64,000 nt of DNA from Polyangia bacterium (GTDB taxonomy: Bacteria > Myxococcota_A > Polyangia > Nannocystales > Nannocystaceae), in the NCBI GenBank assembly GCA_030430565.1, contig JAUIKS010000001.1:62001-126000 (forward strand), read 5' to 3'. Positions 7,396-17,445 of the stretch are shown piece by piece. How positions within the stretch are numbered: position 1 is the first letter of the stretch; the number at the start of each line of letters is the position of its first letter. A program made the position numbers and the translations under genes. Below the pieces are notes generated by a model. The model worked only from the letters and a program-made list of their open reading frames with translations, was not told the origin of the DNA and made no database searches.

Positions 7396-10300
7396 GTGAC
7401 CGGGTCCTCTCAACAACACAACGAGCCGAAGCGCCGGTCCGCGAATAATGACCAGCTTGACGAAATTCAAATGACGCGAGGAAACCGCCGCGCACCGTTC
7501 GACGACACGGTTGCTCAGATTCAGGAGCTCGTGGCGGACTGGGCGCTCCGTGAAACGCCTGCTGGGTCCATCCTGTACGCGGTGCCGCACCGGCGGATGC
7601 CGGTTCAGCGTCTCTGGCGACGTTGGCTCGATCTGCGGGCTGTGGGCCCAGGAGCGGACACGCTCGATCTCGTCCCGGTATCGTCGATTCCGCTGCTCGA
7701 GTCCGGAGCGATCGACTGGGCCTCGCTGGAGGCGTTGCCGATCGTGGAGCCCGCGGTCGCACGTCAGTGCGAGCTCGAGCTGTCGCGAGAGGGTCGACGC
7801 GTTGTCGTGGAGATCGAGTCGACGATCGTGCGCGTAGCGTCGACGGTGCCGAGCGCGCTCGTGACGCGCGAGCACAGGCGCGCGCTCACGCTCGACTCCG
7901 ACTCCGGCGACAGCCGAAGACTGTCAGAGGAGGCCTCGACGCGTCGCCGGGCGGCGATCTCGAGCGGCGGGCAGCTCGTGCTCGATGAGGGGTCGGCGCG
8001 GACGCTCGTGGAGGCGCTCGAGCGGGCGGCCTCCGCAGCGCGTCCGGTGTTCTTCGTCGATGTTTTATCCGACGGCAGCGAGCGCCGTCGCGGCTACGCG
8101 CGGCTGCTTGACGACGCCAGACGCGTAGCGAAGGGGCTACGCGCGGCGGGTCTTCGGCGCGGTGACCGGCTTCTGCTTCAAGTCGCGCGCGGTGACGACT
8201 ACTGGTCGGCGCTTTGGGGATGCGTGTACTCGGGGGTCGTCCCGGTGCCAGTCTCCGTCGCCCCGAGCTACACACAGCCCGGGGTGAGCCTGAACCAACT
8301 TAGGAGCGCCTGGTTGATGCTGGGGCGCCCCGCCATCTTGACCGACGAGTCGCTGCTCGATCCCATCCGCGGTCTCGAGCGATCGCTCGGGATGACCGGG
8401 CTCACGGTTTATACGGTCGACGCCGTCCGGCGGTCGGCTTCAGACTCCGCTCCGGTTCGCTACGAAGCGGCGCCGGACGAGGTCGCGCTGCTGCTGCTGA
8501 CCTCTGGAAGCACGGGGACTCCCAAGGCCGTTCCCCTGACCCACGCGAATATGCTGGCGATGGCGCGGGGGACGATTCAGATGAACGGCTTCACCTCGGA
8601 GGACGTGACGCTCAACTGGATGCCGTTCGAGCACGTGGGCGCGATCGTCTTCCTCGGGGTGATGGGCGTCGAGCTAGGATGCACGCAGGTCCACGTGTCC
8701 AAGGAGTTCGTACTCCGTGATCCGGTGCGCTGGCTCGAGCTGATCGGCGCGCACCGGGCGTCGATCTCGTGGGCGCCGAACTTCGCGTTTGGCTTGATCG
8801 CGGAGCGCAGCGACGACGTGCGCGCGCGCGCGCTTGAGTTGTCGTCGATGCGCTTCCTGGTCAACGCGGGCGAGGCCAACGTCGCGGGGACAATCTGCCG
8901 GTTCCTCGAGCTGCTCGCGCCCTTCGGGCTCAACGCCCGCGCGCTGCGACCCGCGTTCGGGATGTCCGAGACGTGCTCGGGCATCACGTGGTCGGCTGGG
9001 TTCTCTCGCGAGCAAGTCAACCCGAGCTTTGTCGAGCTTGGACGACCCATCCCCGGTGCGACGCTCCGGATCGTCGACGAACGCGGGGCTGTGGTCGCGG
9101 AGGGGGTCCAGGGGCGGCTACAGCTCCGCGGCCCCTCCGTGTTCCACGGTTACCTCGACAACGACGAGGAGAACGTCAAGGCGTTTACCGACGGATGGTT
9201 CACGACGGGTGACCTCGGCTTCGTCTCCGAGGAGCGACTGGTCATCACGGGGCGACAGAAAGACGACATAATCATCCGCGGGTTCAATCTCTTCCCGCAC
9301 GAGATCGAGGAGGTCGTCGAGTCGATGAGCGAGGTGGCGCGCTCGTACACGGCCGCGACCGCCGTGCGTGTCCCCGGCGCTGACGGGGAGGAGCTGGCGA
9401 TCTTCTTCAGCCCCGCGGGCTCCCCTGACCCAGACGCCCGCGTGGCCTTGTGTCAGCGCATCCGAGGGGTCGTCGCGCAGCGGACCGGTATCGCGCCGCG
9501 CTTCGTGATCCCGCTCGCGCGCGAGGAAGTGCCCAAGACCTCGATCGGCAAGATTCAACGCGCACGCCTGCGGCAGCGGCTAGAGGCAGGTGAATTCGCG
9601 CTCTCCGAGAGCGACGGGCCCCGGATCCCGGCCTGGTTCTTTCGTCGTGTCTGGCGGCGTAGAGTTCTCGAGACTCGTTGGGCCGACGTACGCGCGCGCG
9701 TGCGCCTGGTGTTGCTCCCCGAAGCCGAGACGTCGCTCGCGCGCTTGATGAACGCCGAGGACACCTCGAGCGCGGTCGTTGTGGCGAAACGCGGCGACGC
9801 CTACGCTCGGCTCGGCCCGCGCAGCTTCGTGATTGCGATGGACCGCGCGCAGGATCACCAACGCCTGCTCGAGGCGATGCGCGACGAGCTCGGTCTCCCC
9901 GATGAGATCGTGAACCTTCTCGGGCTCTCGACGGCGTCTCCGGTCGACACGCGCGAGGCGCTCGAGCGCGCGCTGCACGTCGAGGTCGCCCCGCTGCTCG
10001 CGCTGGTTCACGCCCTGCGGGCGGTCGGGCATGAGTCGCCGTGCGCGCTGCGAATGGTGACCCACGGCGGGCTCCCGAAAGAGGACGAGTCGTGCGTGGT
10101 CTCCCGCGGTCTCCTTCCGGGTCTCCTCGCGTCGATCGGCCACGAGCTCCCGTCGCTTCGCTGTCAGCACGTGGACGTGCAGCGCCCCGACGCGGCGCTC
10201 CAGCGCGAGCTAGCGAGCGCGGCGATCGATCCGGTCGTCGCGCTCCGGGACGACGGCCGCTGGATCCCGCGGGTGCGCGCGCTCGAATTCAAACGACCCG

Positions 10301-13300
10301 CAGCGAGCCCGTGGCGAGTCGGAGGACGCTACTTGGTCACCGGCGGCGGCGGCGGGATTGGGCGGCTCGTGTGTAGCGAACTCGTCCAGCGTTTCGAGGC
10401 CAAGCTGCTGGTCATCGGACGGACCGAGGCGGTGAACCTCGCGCCCGACGTCCTGCCCTCGTCTGCGTTGTACAAGGCGCTCGACGTCTGCGACTCGGGG
10501 CGCCTGAACGAGGCGGTGGCGTGGGCGGAGGATCGCTGGGGGGCGCCGCTCGACGGGATCCTCCACCTCGCCGGCGGGGTCGAGGAGCGCGCGTTGATCG
10601 ACACGTCGCCCGAGAACATCGTCGTTGGTCAGCGGGCGAGGTTGGCGGGGTCGCTGGCGCTGCACCATATCGCGCTGGCGCGACCCTCTTGCTTGTTTGT
10701 CCACGTCTCGTCGGTCCTCGGGCTCTTCGGCAGCCCGGCGTATGGCGCATACTCTGCTGCGGCGAGCTTCCAGGAGTCGTTCGCGGCCTGGCAACGCGCG
10801 ACGAGCTCGGTCCGCGCGATCTGTCTGTCGTTCAGCCGATGGGACGAGATCGGGATCGGGCGGGGGCAGTCCCGTGACGGAGCGTGGACGCGCGGCTTCT
10901 ACTCGATGTCGGCGGAGCAGGGCCTCGTTTCGCTCGACGCCGCGTTGGGAGCCGGCGAGCCGAGCGTGGTGATCGGCGTCGCGGGTCACTTGACGGCGAC
11001 GGGGCTCCAGGTGGACGCAGCTCCCCGCGGCCTCCTGCAGCTCAGCGCCTACGTTGAGGGGGAGGGCGAAACGCCGACGGGGTCATTCACGGATCGACGC
11101 GGCGTCCCCATCACGCTCGCGGTCTACAGCGCGCCGGAGCTCCCGGAGCTCCCGAGCGGCGAGGTCGATCGCGCCCGACTGCCTCGCCTGCGTGGTGACG
11201 GCAGGTCGGTGCGCGCGTCGGCGCCGCGCTCCGAGTCAGAGCGCGAGCTCGCGCGGCTCTGGGCCGAGGCGCTCGGCGTTCAAGCGGTCGGAGTCGACGA
11301 CAGCTTTTTCGAACTCGGCGGCTCGTCGGTCCTCGCGGCGAACCTTGTCGCGCGGGTCCGCGACGCGATGGGCGTGGAGCTGGCGATGGGCGAGGTGTTC
11401 TCGGCGCCGACCGTGGCCGAGATGGCGGCGTTCATCGATCGGTCGAAGAACACGGTCACGCTCCCGGGGATCAAGGCGGTCCCCCGTACGGGCGCCCACG
11501 CGCTCTCGTCCGCGCAGACGCGGCTGTGGATGCTTCACCACATCGAGGGCGAGGGACCGGCCTACAACGAGGTCCACGAGATGAGGCTCTCGGGCCAGGT
11601 TGATATCGACGCGCTCGCGGCGTCGCTGCGCGCGGTGTGTGAGCGTCACGAGATCCTGCGGACTCGCTTCGTACTCGAGTCGTTCGAGCCGGTGCAAATC
11701 GTCCTGGAGTCGGCGCAGGTCCGGCTGGAGCGCGTCCTCCTCGACTCGACGTCCGCTTCGTTGTCGATCGCGCAGCGTCTCTCGGAGCGCGCGCGCGCAC
11801 CGTTCGACCTGGCTTCGCCGCCGCTGCTGCGCGCCACCTTGTTCGAACTCGACGCCGAGGCGTGGGTGCTGCAACTCGTCATTCATCACATCGTGACCGA
11901 CGGCTGGTCGGTCGCGATCTTGATGCGCGAGTGGTCCGCCTGCTACGACGCGCTACGAGGCGGTGTCGAGCCCGACTCCTCGCCGCTGCCGCTCCAGTAC
12001 CTCGACTTCGCGGCGTGGCAACGCGATTGGTTGGCCGACGGGGTCGCGGAGCAGCAGCTCGCGCGCTGGCGCGAGCGATTGCGCGGCGCTCCCACGCTGC
12101 TCGAGCTCCCCACCGACTTCGCGCGGCCCCCGGTCTCCTCGCACCGCGGCGGGAGCGTCCCGATCAAGCTGGGTGACGCGCTCTCTCGCTCGATTCGATC
12201 GATCTGCGACGAGGCTCGGGTGACGCCGTTCATGGTGCTCCTCGCCGGCTTCGCGCTCGTGCTCGCGCGCTCCAGCGGTCAGCGCGAGGTACTGATCGGC
12301 GCGCCCGTCGCCAACCGTCGACGGCGCGAGTTTGAAGCGATCGTGGGCTGCTTCGTCAACACGCTCGCGCTGCGCGTCAAGGTCTCCGACGACGCCAGCC
12401 TCCGCGAGCTCATCGCGCACGCGCGGGAGGTCGCTATCGACGCCTTCGCCCATCAGGATCTCCCGTTCGAGCGCCTCGTCGAGGAGATGGCCCCGGATCG
12501 GGGCCTGGGTCACAACCCGCTCGTCCAGGTCAACCTGGACTTTCAGGATCAGCCGCTGGCGACCCTCGAGCTGCCGGGGGCCGACGTACAGGCACAGACG
12601 CCTGGCGCTCCCACGGTGCGCGTCGACGTTGAGCTTCACATGTGGCAAGAAGCAGGCGCGATCGAGGGCTACCTGTCGTTCGCGCGCGATCTGTTCACCG
12701 ACGCCACGGCGCAGCGACTCGCGCGCTCGTTTGAGCACGTCCTGCGCGAGCTCGTCGCCGATCCCGCGCGACCGGCTCGTGAGCTCTCGACCCTCGCGCC
12801 TGTCGACCACGCGCGCGTTGTCGAGTGGGGGACCGGGCCGACGCGTCCAAGGACCGACTGCTGCATCCATGATCTGTTCGGCGATCAGGTCGCGCGCGCG
12901 AGCGATGCTCCCGCGATCGCCTGGGACGGCGAGATCGTCAGCTATGGAGCGCTCGCTGGCCGCGTGAACCAATGCGCGCACCACCTACACGCGCTCGGCG
13001 TGGGCGCGGGCGTTCCGGTCGCCGTGTTCCTTCCGCGGTCGCTCGACTTGGTGATCGCCATGCTCGCGGTCCTCGAGGCGGGCGCGATCTATGTGCCGAT
13101 GGACTCCCAGTACCCGCTCGCGCGGCTCCAGGAGCTGCTCGCGATCGTGGCGCCACCGGTGATCGTGACCAGCGACGCGCTCGAGGGGGAGCTGCCCTCC
13201 TTCTGCGGCCAAGTCGTGTGCATAGACTCCGAGTGGGAGACGATCGCCACCCAGCCCTGCGCGCGACTCGAGCGACAGGCCTCGCCCCGAGACGACGCCT

Positions 13301-15771
13301 ACGTCATCTTCACCTCAGGCTCGACAGGGAGGCCGAAGGGGGTCGCGGTCGGGCACCACGCTTTCGTGAATACGGTCGGGGCGCTGATCGAGCGCTTCGG
13401 GATTACGCCCGCCGATCGCGTCGCGCAGTTCGCGAGCTGCGCGTTCGATGCGTCGATGTCCGACACGTTCATGGCCCTGGCCTCTGGGGCATGTCTGACT
13501 CCGGTGCCCGCCGAGGTCCAGCTCGATCCGAAGGCCCTGCGCGACTTCCTCTGCGAGCAGGAGATCTCGTTGATCACGCTCCCGACGTCGTATCTTCGTC
13601 TGCTGGAGCGCTCGCCGCTGCCGTCGCTGCGCGCGCTGATCAGCGCGGGCGAGGCGGCGCGCGACGAGGACCTGCGACACTACGCCCGGACGGCGCGCTG
13701 CTTCAACGCCTACGGACCGACGGAGGCGTCCGTGTGCGCCACGATCTTTGAGGTCACGCCCGAGAACACGACCCCGTGGGGTGTCCCGATCGGCACCCCG
13801 ATCGCGAACACCGAGGTCCTCGTGCTCCAAGGGGAGCGATTGGCGCCCATAGGCGCGATCGGGGAGATCTGTCTCGGGGGTGCAGGCCTGGCGCGTGGCT
13901 ATCTCCACCAGGAAGAGCTCACGGCGGCGCGCTTCGTGTCACACCCGTGGCGGAAGGACGATCGGATCTATCGAACCGGTGACCTGGGGCGCTGGACGCC
14001 GGAGGGCGAGCTGCTCTTCGTCGGCCGCGTGGACGATGAGGTCAAGGTTCGCGGTCACCGTGTCAACGCCGCCGAGGTCGAGCGCGCGATCGCGGAGCAC
14101 CCGATGGTCAAAGACTGCCGGGTGATCCCACGCTCGACGAGCGACGGCGAGATCGAGCTAATCGCCTACTACACGGAGCAGCCGGGGATCGGGCTGTGGC
14201 CATCGACGGCCGAGTTCCTCGTCTATGACGACCTGCTGTACCACGCGATGGCCTCGCACGACGAGCGAAACCGCTGCTACGCCCGCGCGTTCCAGGAGCG
14301 CCTCGCCGGCGCGACCGTGGTCGAGATCGGCCCCGGGCCCGAGGCGATCCTGGCGCGCCTGTGCGTTGAGGCAGGCGCGGCCAAGGTCTACTGCGTCGAG
14401 CTGCTGCCCGCGACCTACGAGAAGGCGCGCGCGCGCGTGGAGCAGCTCGGGCTCTCCGACCGCATCGAGCTCATCCTCGGCGACGCGCTCGAGGTGGAGC
14501 TCCCGGACTCGGTGGACTGGTGCATCTCGGAGATCGTCGGCTCGATCGGCGGATCCGAGGGCGCGGCGCGGATCATCGAGCGCGCCCGCAAGTTCCTGCG
14601 CGACCCGAGCCACATGCTGCCCGAGCGCGCGGTCACGCACATCGCGGCGGTCTCGCTGCCGGCGTCCGCCGAGCTGAACTTCTCGAGCACCGCCGCCCAC
14701 TACGTGCAGAAGATCTTCGCCGACAAGGGTTATCGCTTCGACCTGCGGCTGTGCGTCGAGGGCCTCGAGCGCGCGGACTTGATCTCGAGCGACGCGGTGT
14801 TCGAGGACCTCGACTTCACGCGCGTGAACCCGCAGACAGAGGAGCACGCGATCGAGCTCGTCGTGACGCGAGCGGGTCGACTGCACGGCTTCCTCGTCTG
14901 GCTCGCGCTGCACATGACCGCGGAGCACGTGTTCGACAGTCTCGACTCGCAGCGCTCGTGGCTGCCGATGCTGCTGCCGCTGTCGCGCGAGGGGCTAGAG
15001 GTCGACGTGGGCGATCGCTTCGAGGGCACGGTCGAGCGGCGGCCCAGCGCGAACGGGCTCAATCCGGACTACCGCGTGCGCGGACGCCTGCTGCGACGCC
15101 GCGGCGAGGACGTCGCGCTCGACCTGCTGTCGCCGCACGACCTCGAGCGCTACCGCGCGACGCCATTCTACGCGCGCCTATGGGGTCCTGACGATACGAT
15201 CCCCGCGCGCCCGTCGTTGAGCTCGCGTGCGTTGCGAGAGGCCCTGGCCGCGCGGCTGCCCCGCTACATGCAACCGGCGCACCTCGTCCCGATCATCGAC
15301 TTCCCGATCGCGCCCAACGGCAAGGTCGATCGCGCCGCCCTGCCGGCGCCCGAGCGCGACGCGGCGGATTTCTACCACACGCCGCGTGATGAGACTGAGA
15401 CGCTGCTCGCCGAGATCTGGTGCGACGTGCTCGGCCTCGATCGCGTCGACGTGCGCACGAGCTTCTTTGATCTCGGCGGACACTCGCTGCGTCTCGTCAA
15501 GGTTCAGCAGCGGCTCGTCGAGCAGCTCGGCTCGATCGTCAGCGTGGTCGAGATGTTCCAGCACCCCACGATCGAATCGCTCGCGGCCCTGCTGGTCTCA
15601 CGCGTAGACCAGGCGACGACGGGTGCTGAGGACGCGTCGTCGACTCAGGAGGAGGCGGTGGTTCCAGCGAAGTCCTCCGAGGCAGCGACGCGGCGTCGTT
15701 TGCGAGCCGAGGCGCTCACCCATAAACGAAAGACGCGGCGAGCCCACCGCGCCGGCACCGAGCACCCGTGA
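7396..15771 (+). CDS. NRPS megasynthase: AL-KR-CP-C-A(PRMT-like MT)A-PCP
   Basis: 2791 residues; the GTG at 7396 and the ATG at 7471 are both possible starts. After an N-terminal region of unknown role (to about 200) comes an acyl-AMP ligase domain, with 'LLLLTSGSTGTPKAVP' near 365 and 'NWMPFEHVGAIVFLG'. A ketoreductase follows ('LVTGGGGGIG' near 978; 'HVSSVLGLFGSPAYGAYS'), then a carrier (LGGSS, Ser1311) and a C domain ('HHIVTDG' near 1497). The second A domain starts with A3 'VIFTSGSTGRPKG' near 1968. After A8 (KVRGHRVNAAEVE) it is interrupted by a PRMT-fold methyltransferase ('VVEIGPGPEA' near 2308, 'ISEIVGSIGGSEG' double-E-type loop, 'MLPERAV'), then resumes with 'LPRYMQPAHLVP' and 'NGKVDRAALP'. 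The carrier Ser is 2697. The A code read by eye is D-A-S-T-I-A-A-V-C-K, close to the Phe code of GrsA, so Phe or Tyr is likely. AL-KR-CP starters resemble aeruginosin AerA (keto acid loaded, then reduced). No TE is present. Confidence 0.93.
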   Translation: MTGSSQQHNEPKRRSANNDQLDEIQMTRGNRRAPFDDTVAQIQELVADWALRETPAGSILYAVPHRRMPVQRLWRRWLDLRAVGPGADTLDLVPVSSIPLLESGAIDWASLEALPIVEPAVARQCELELSREGRRVVVEIESTIVRVASTVPSALVTREHRRALTLDSDSGDSRRLSEEASTRRRAAISSGGQLVLDEGSARTLVEALERAASAARPVFFVDVLSDGSERRRGYARLLDDARRVAKGLRAAGLRRGDRLLLQVARGDDYWSALWGCVYSGVVPVPVSVAPSYTQPGVSLNQLRSAWLMLGRPAILTDESLLDPIRGLERSLGMTGLTVYTVDAVRRSASDSAPVRYEAAPDEVALLLLTSGSTGTPKAVPLTHANMLAMARGTIQMNGFTSEDVTLNWMPFEHVGAIVFLGVMGVELGCTQVHVSKEFVLRDPVRWLELIGAHRASISWAPNFAFGLIAERSDDVRARALELSSMRFLVNAGEANVAGTICRFLELLAPFGLNARALRPAFGMSETCSGITWSAGFSREQVNPSFVELGRPIPGATLRIVDERGAVVAEGVQGRLQLRGPSVFHGYLDNDEENVKAFTDGWFTTGDLGFVSEERLVITGRQKDDIIIRGFNLFPHEIEEVVESMSEVARSYTAATAVRVPGADGEELAIFFSPAGSPDPDARVALCQRIRGVVAQRTGIAPRFVIPLAREEVPKTSIGKIQRARLRQRLEAGEFALSESDGPRIPAWFFRRVWRRRVLETRWADVRARVRLVLLPEAETSLARLMNAEDTSSAVVVAKRGDAYARLGPRSFVIAMDRAQDHQRLLEAMRDELGLPDEIVNLLGLSTASPVDTREALERALHVEVAPLLALVHALRAVGHESPCALRMVTHGGLPKEDESCVVSRGLLPGLLASIGHELPSLRCQHVDVQRPDAALQRELASAAIDPVVALRDDGRWIPRVRALEFKRPAASPWRVGGRYLVTGGGGGIGRLVCSELVQRFEAKLLVIGRTEAVNLAPDVLPSSALYKALDVCDSGRLNEAVAWAEDRWGAPLDGILHLAGGVEERALIDTSPENIVVGQRARLAGSLALHHIALARPSCLFVHVSSVLGLFGSPAYGAYSAAASFQESFAAWQRATSSVRAICLSFSRWDEIGIGRGQSRDGAWTRGFYSMSAEQGLVSLDAALGAGEPSVVIGVAGHLTATGLQVDAAPRGLLQLSAYVEGEGETPTGSFTDRRGVPITLAVYSAPELPELPSGEVDRARLPRLRGDGRSVRASAPRSESERELARLWAEALGVQAVGVDDSFFELGGSSVLAANLVARVRDAMGVELAMGEVFSAPTVAEMAAFIDRSKNTVTLPGIKAVPRTGAHALSSAQTRLWMLHHIEGEGPAYNEVHEMRLSGQVDIDALAASLRAVCERHEILRTRFVLESFEPVQIVLESAQVRLERVLLDSTSASLSIAQRLSERARAPFDLASPPLLRATLFELDAEAWVLQLVIHHIVTDGWSVAILMREWSACYDALRGGVEPDSSPLPLQYLDFAAWQRDWLADGVAEQQLARWRERLRGAPTLLELPTDFARPPVSSHRGGSVPIKLGDALSRSIRSICDEARVTPFMVLLAGFALVLARSSGQREVLIGAPVANRRRREFEAIVGCFVNTLALRVKVSDDASLRELIAHAREVAIDAFAHQDLPFERLVEEMAPDRGLGHNPLVQVNLDFQDQPLATLELPGADVQAQTPGAPTVRVDVELHMWQEAGAIEGYLSFARDLFTDATAQRLARSFEHVLRELVADPARPARELSTLAPVDHARVVEWGTGPTRPRTDCCIHDLFGDQVARASDAPAIAWDGEIVSYGALAGRVNQCAHHLHALGVGAGVPVAVFLPRSLDLVIAMLAVLEAGAIYVPMDSQYPLARLQELLAIVAPPVIVTSDALEGELPSFCGQVVCIDSEWETIATQPCARLERQASPRDDAYVIFTSGSTGRPKGVAVGHHAFVNTVGALIERFGITPADRVAQFASCAFDASMSDTFMALASGACLTPVPAEVQLDPKALRDFLCEQEISLITLPTSYLRLLERSPLPSLRALISAGEAARDEDLRHYARTARCFNAYGPTEASVCATIFEVTPENTTPWGVPIGTPIANTEVLVLQGERLAPIGAIGEICLGGAGLARGYLHQEELTAARFVSHPWRKDDRIYRTGDLGRWTPEGELLFVGRVDDEVKVRGHRVNAAEVERAIAEHPMVKDCRVIPRSTSDGEIELIAYYTEQPGIGLWPSTAEFLVYDDLLYHAMASHDERNRCYARAFQERLAGATVVEIGPGPEAILARLCVEAGAAKVYCVELLPATYEKARARVEQLGLSDRIELILGDALEVELPDSVDWCISEIVGSIGGSEGAARIIERARKFLRDPSHMLPERAVTHIAAVSLPASAELNFSSTAAHYVQKIFADKGYRFDLRLCVEGLERADLISSDAVFEDLDFTRVNPQTEEHAIELVVTRAGRLHGFLVWLALHMTAEHVFDSLDSQRSWLPMLLPLSREGLEVDVGDRFEGTVERRPSANGLNPDYRVRGRLLRRRGEDVALDLLSPHDLERYRATPFYARLWGPDDTIPARPSLSSRALREALAARLPRYMQPAHLVPIIDFPIAPNGKVDRAALPAPERDAADFYHTPRDETETLLAEIWCDVLGLDRVDVRTSFFDLGGHSLRLVKVQQRLVEQLGSIVSVVEMFQHPTIESLAALLVSRVDQATTGAEDASSTQEEAVVPAKSSEAATRRRLRAEALTHKRKTRRAHRAGTEHP

Positions 15772-15826
15772 CGCACCGCGCTGAGATACCCACCGCGCAA
15801 GCGCGTCCCGCGAGACGGAGATCTAC

Positions 15827-15940
15827 ATGCACCTCGCGCCACGTGCCCTGAAGGAGGCGATCCGCAACCTTCGACCCGCTCAGAGGCACGATGCTGGCAC
15901 CGACAAAGAGAAGCCCGAAAAACCGAAGAACGATCAATAA
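15827..15940 (+). CDS. Possible 37-aa basic peptide downstream of NRPS
   Basis: A short frame of 37 codons begins 56 bp after the synthetase stop. ACGGAG sits about six bases before the ATG, a reasonable ribosome site. The peptide starts MHLAPRALKEAIRNLRPAQR and ends in a Lys/Glu/Pro-rich tail (DKEKPEKPKNDQ). No family is recognised and there is no signal peptide or Cys. It could be a real small gene of the operon or a chance frame at the edge of the rearranged kinase remnant that follows 20 bp later. Confidence 0.35.
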   Translation: MHLAPRALKEAIRNLRPAQRHDAGTDKEKPEKPKNDQ

Positions 15941-15960
15941 CCTGGCCTGAGGGCGCCGTA

Positions 15961-16998
15961 TCCAAGCCAGACAACGTGATGGTCGGCGTCGACGGGCGCG
16001 TGCGCGTGATGGACTTCGGGCTCGCTGAAACACGCGACAGCTCGCCCGAACTGGCGGATCTCCCGAGCGACTTGATCGAAGCAAGCTTCGATGTATGGCG
16101 GACCAAAACCGGCGCTGTCATGGGGACACCAGCGTATATGTCCCCAGAGCAATTTGAGGGCCGCTCCGTCGACGCCCAGAGCGACCAGTACAGTTTCTGC
16201 GTCGCCCTGTACGAAGCGCTATACGGCGCGCTGCCATTCGAGACGCGTCGCGTTAGCGATGTGCTCGCGCGTCTCACGACGACCCCGCTGCCCGAGCACG
16301 CACCGCGCGCCGATGTGCCGGCGCCGCGAGGCCACAACCTCATCGTTCGTGGTCTCGCGGCGCGGCCCGCTGAGCGTTGGTCTTCGATGCGCGAGCTCCT
16401 TGACGTACTCGCCGAGGAGTTGATACGACACGAGCCCACGAGCTCCCGCTGGAGTCGGCGATTGTTCGTAGCGCTGATGGTCGTCGTCACGATGACAACG
16501 ATGACGGCCCTGACGCTCATCCAGTTCGGGTTCCTCACGCCAACAAACAACCAGTTTCTCGTCGGATTCGGTGTTCAGTTGGCATTGGTCGCCACGATTA
16601 TCATCGTCTTTCGCGCGCGACTACGAAGCGAGCCGCAGAACCTGATGATCGCGATGATCTCGCTCGACGCCGTCGCGCTCGTGTTCCTCAACCGCGTGGC
16701 CTCCGTGAGCTACGACCTGCCCGCGCAATTCATCGCCGCCTACGACTTTATCGCGCTGTCAGGGGCGAGTTTTCTAATTGGCGTTCTCATGTTCCGCTGG
16801 GGCTATTGGTTCTGCGCGCTAGGGCTCGCCCTCCTCCCGCCCGCGCTGGTCTGGCCGGAGTACGACTTCTTGATGTGCGCTGTGTGGATCGCGGGCGCTA
16901 TCGGAATCGCGCTACAATTCTGGTGGCGGCGACCGGTCCCGATCACCCCGGCGTCGCGCGATCCCTCGAGCGGTTCAACCGGCCCTCTACTCGTCTAG
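15961..16998 (+). pseudogene. Ser/Thr protein kinase remnant without N-lobe, with C-terminal membrane domain
   Basis: Kinase homology starts abruptly at 'SKPDNVMVGVDGRVRVMDFG', where HRDFKPDN is expected. The Gly-rich loop, the ATP-binding Lys and the HRD catalytic Asp are all absent. What remains is DFG, 'GTPAYMSPEQFEG', 'DQYSFCVALYEALYGALPF' and the end of the C-lobe, then six or so hydrophobic segments ('LFVALMVVVTMTTMTALTLI' and later ones). The frame upstream of 15961 is unrelated to kinases. The complete kinase at 32957-35545 shows what is missing. The product could be translated from GTG 15976 or ATG 15979 as a membrane protein, but it cannot be an active kinase. Confidence 0.8.
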
Positions 16999-17445
16999 CC
17001 TACGCAACCTCCCTGTAAGTTTGCGAGCGAACACTCTTGCGCCGCGGCGCTCGGGATGATCCCGAGGCTGCGGCCCGTAGACCCGGCCCCCGCCCGACAC
17101 ACCGGACATGGAGATTTCGCGCGCGACGAGGTCCTCGTACGCGAATCTTCAACTCGCAAGAGTCCGTGCCATGGCATGCCACACGCGCTGAAACCCGTGA
17201 TCCGACACGGTGTTCGAGTGATTCCGCGTCCGTGCCACGGTGCCATGGCAACACGGCGCTCGATGCGGCGTCGCCTGCTGGGGTCCGCGTGTCGGTCGAT
17301 GACCCCTCGCCGCCGCTCGACGCGAGCGGCGGGCGGGATCGCGTCTCGCGATCTCGCGGGCGACGCGAATTTGCGCGGCGTGTCGCGGGTTCTCGCGTGG
17401 AGGCTTGCGCTACCATGCTCGTGGGCACGGTCATGGAGAAAACCC
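16999..17445 (+). other. Non-coding stretch upstream of integrase
   Basis: I see no gene in this 447-bp stretch. It contains a hairpin (CTCGGGA-TGA-TCCCGAG) at 17050-17066, after the kinase remnant, and two short similar elements, 'tccgtgccatggca' near 17163 and 'tccgtgcca..tgccatggca' near 17229. These could be recombinase arm sites or chance palindromes. The short distance to the integrase makes an attachment site here plausible but unproven. Confidence 0.4.
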
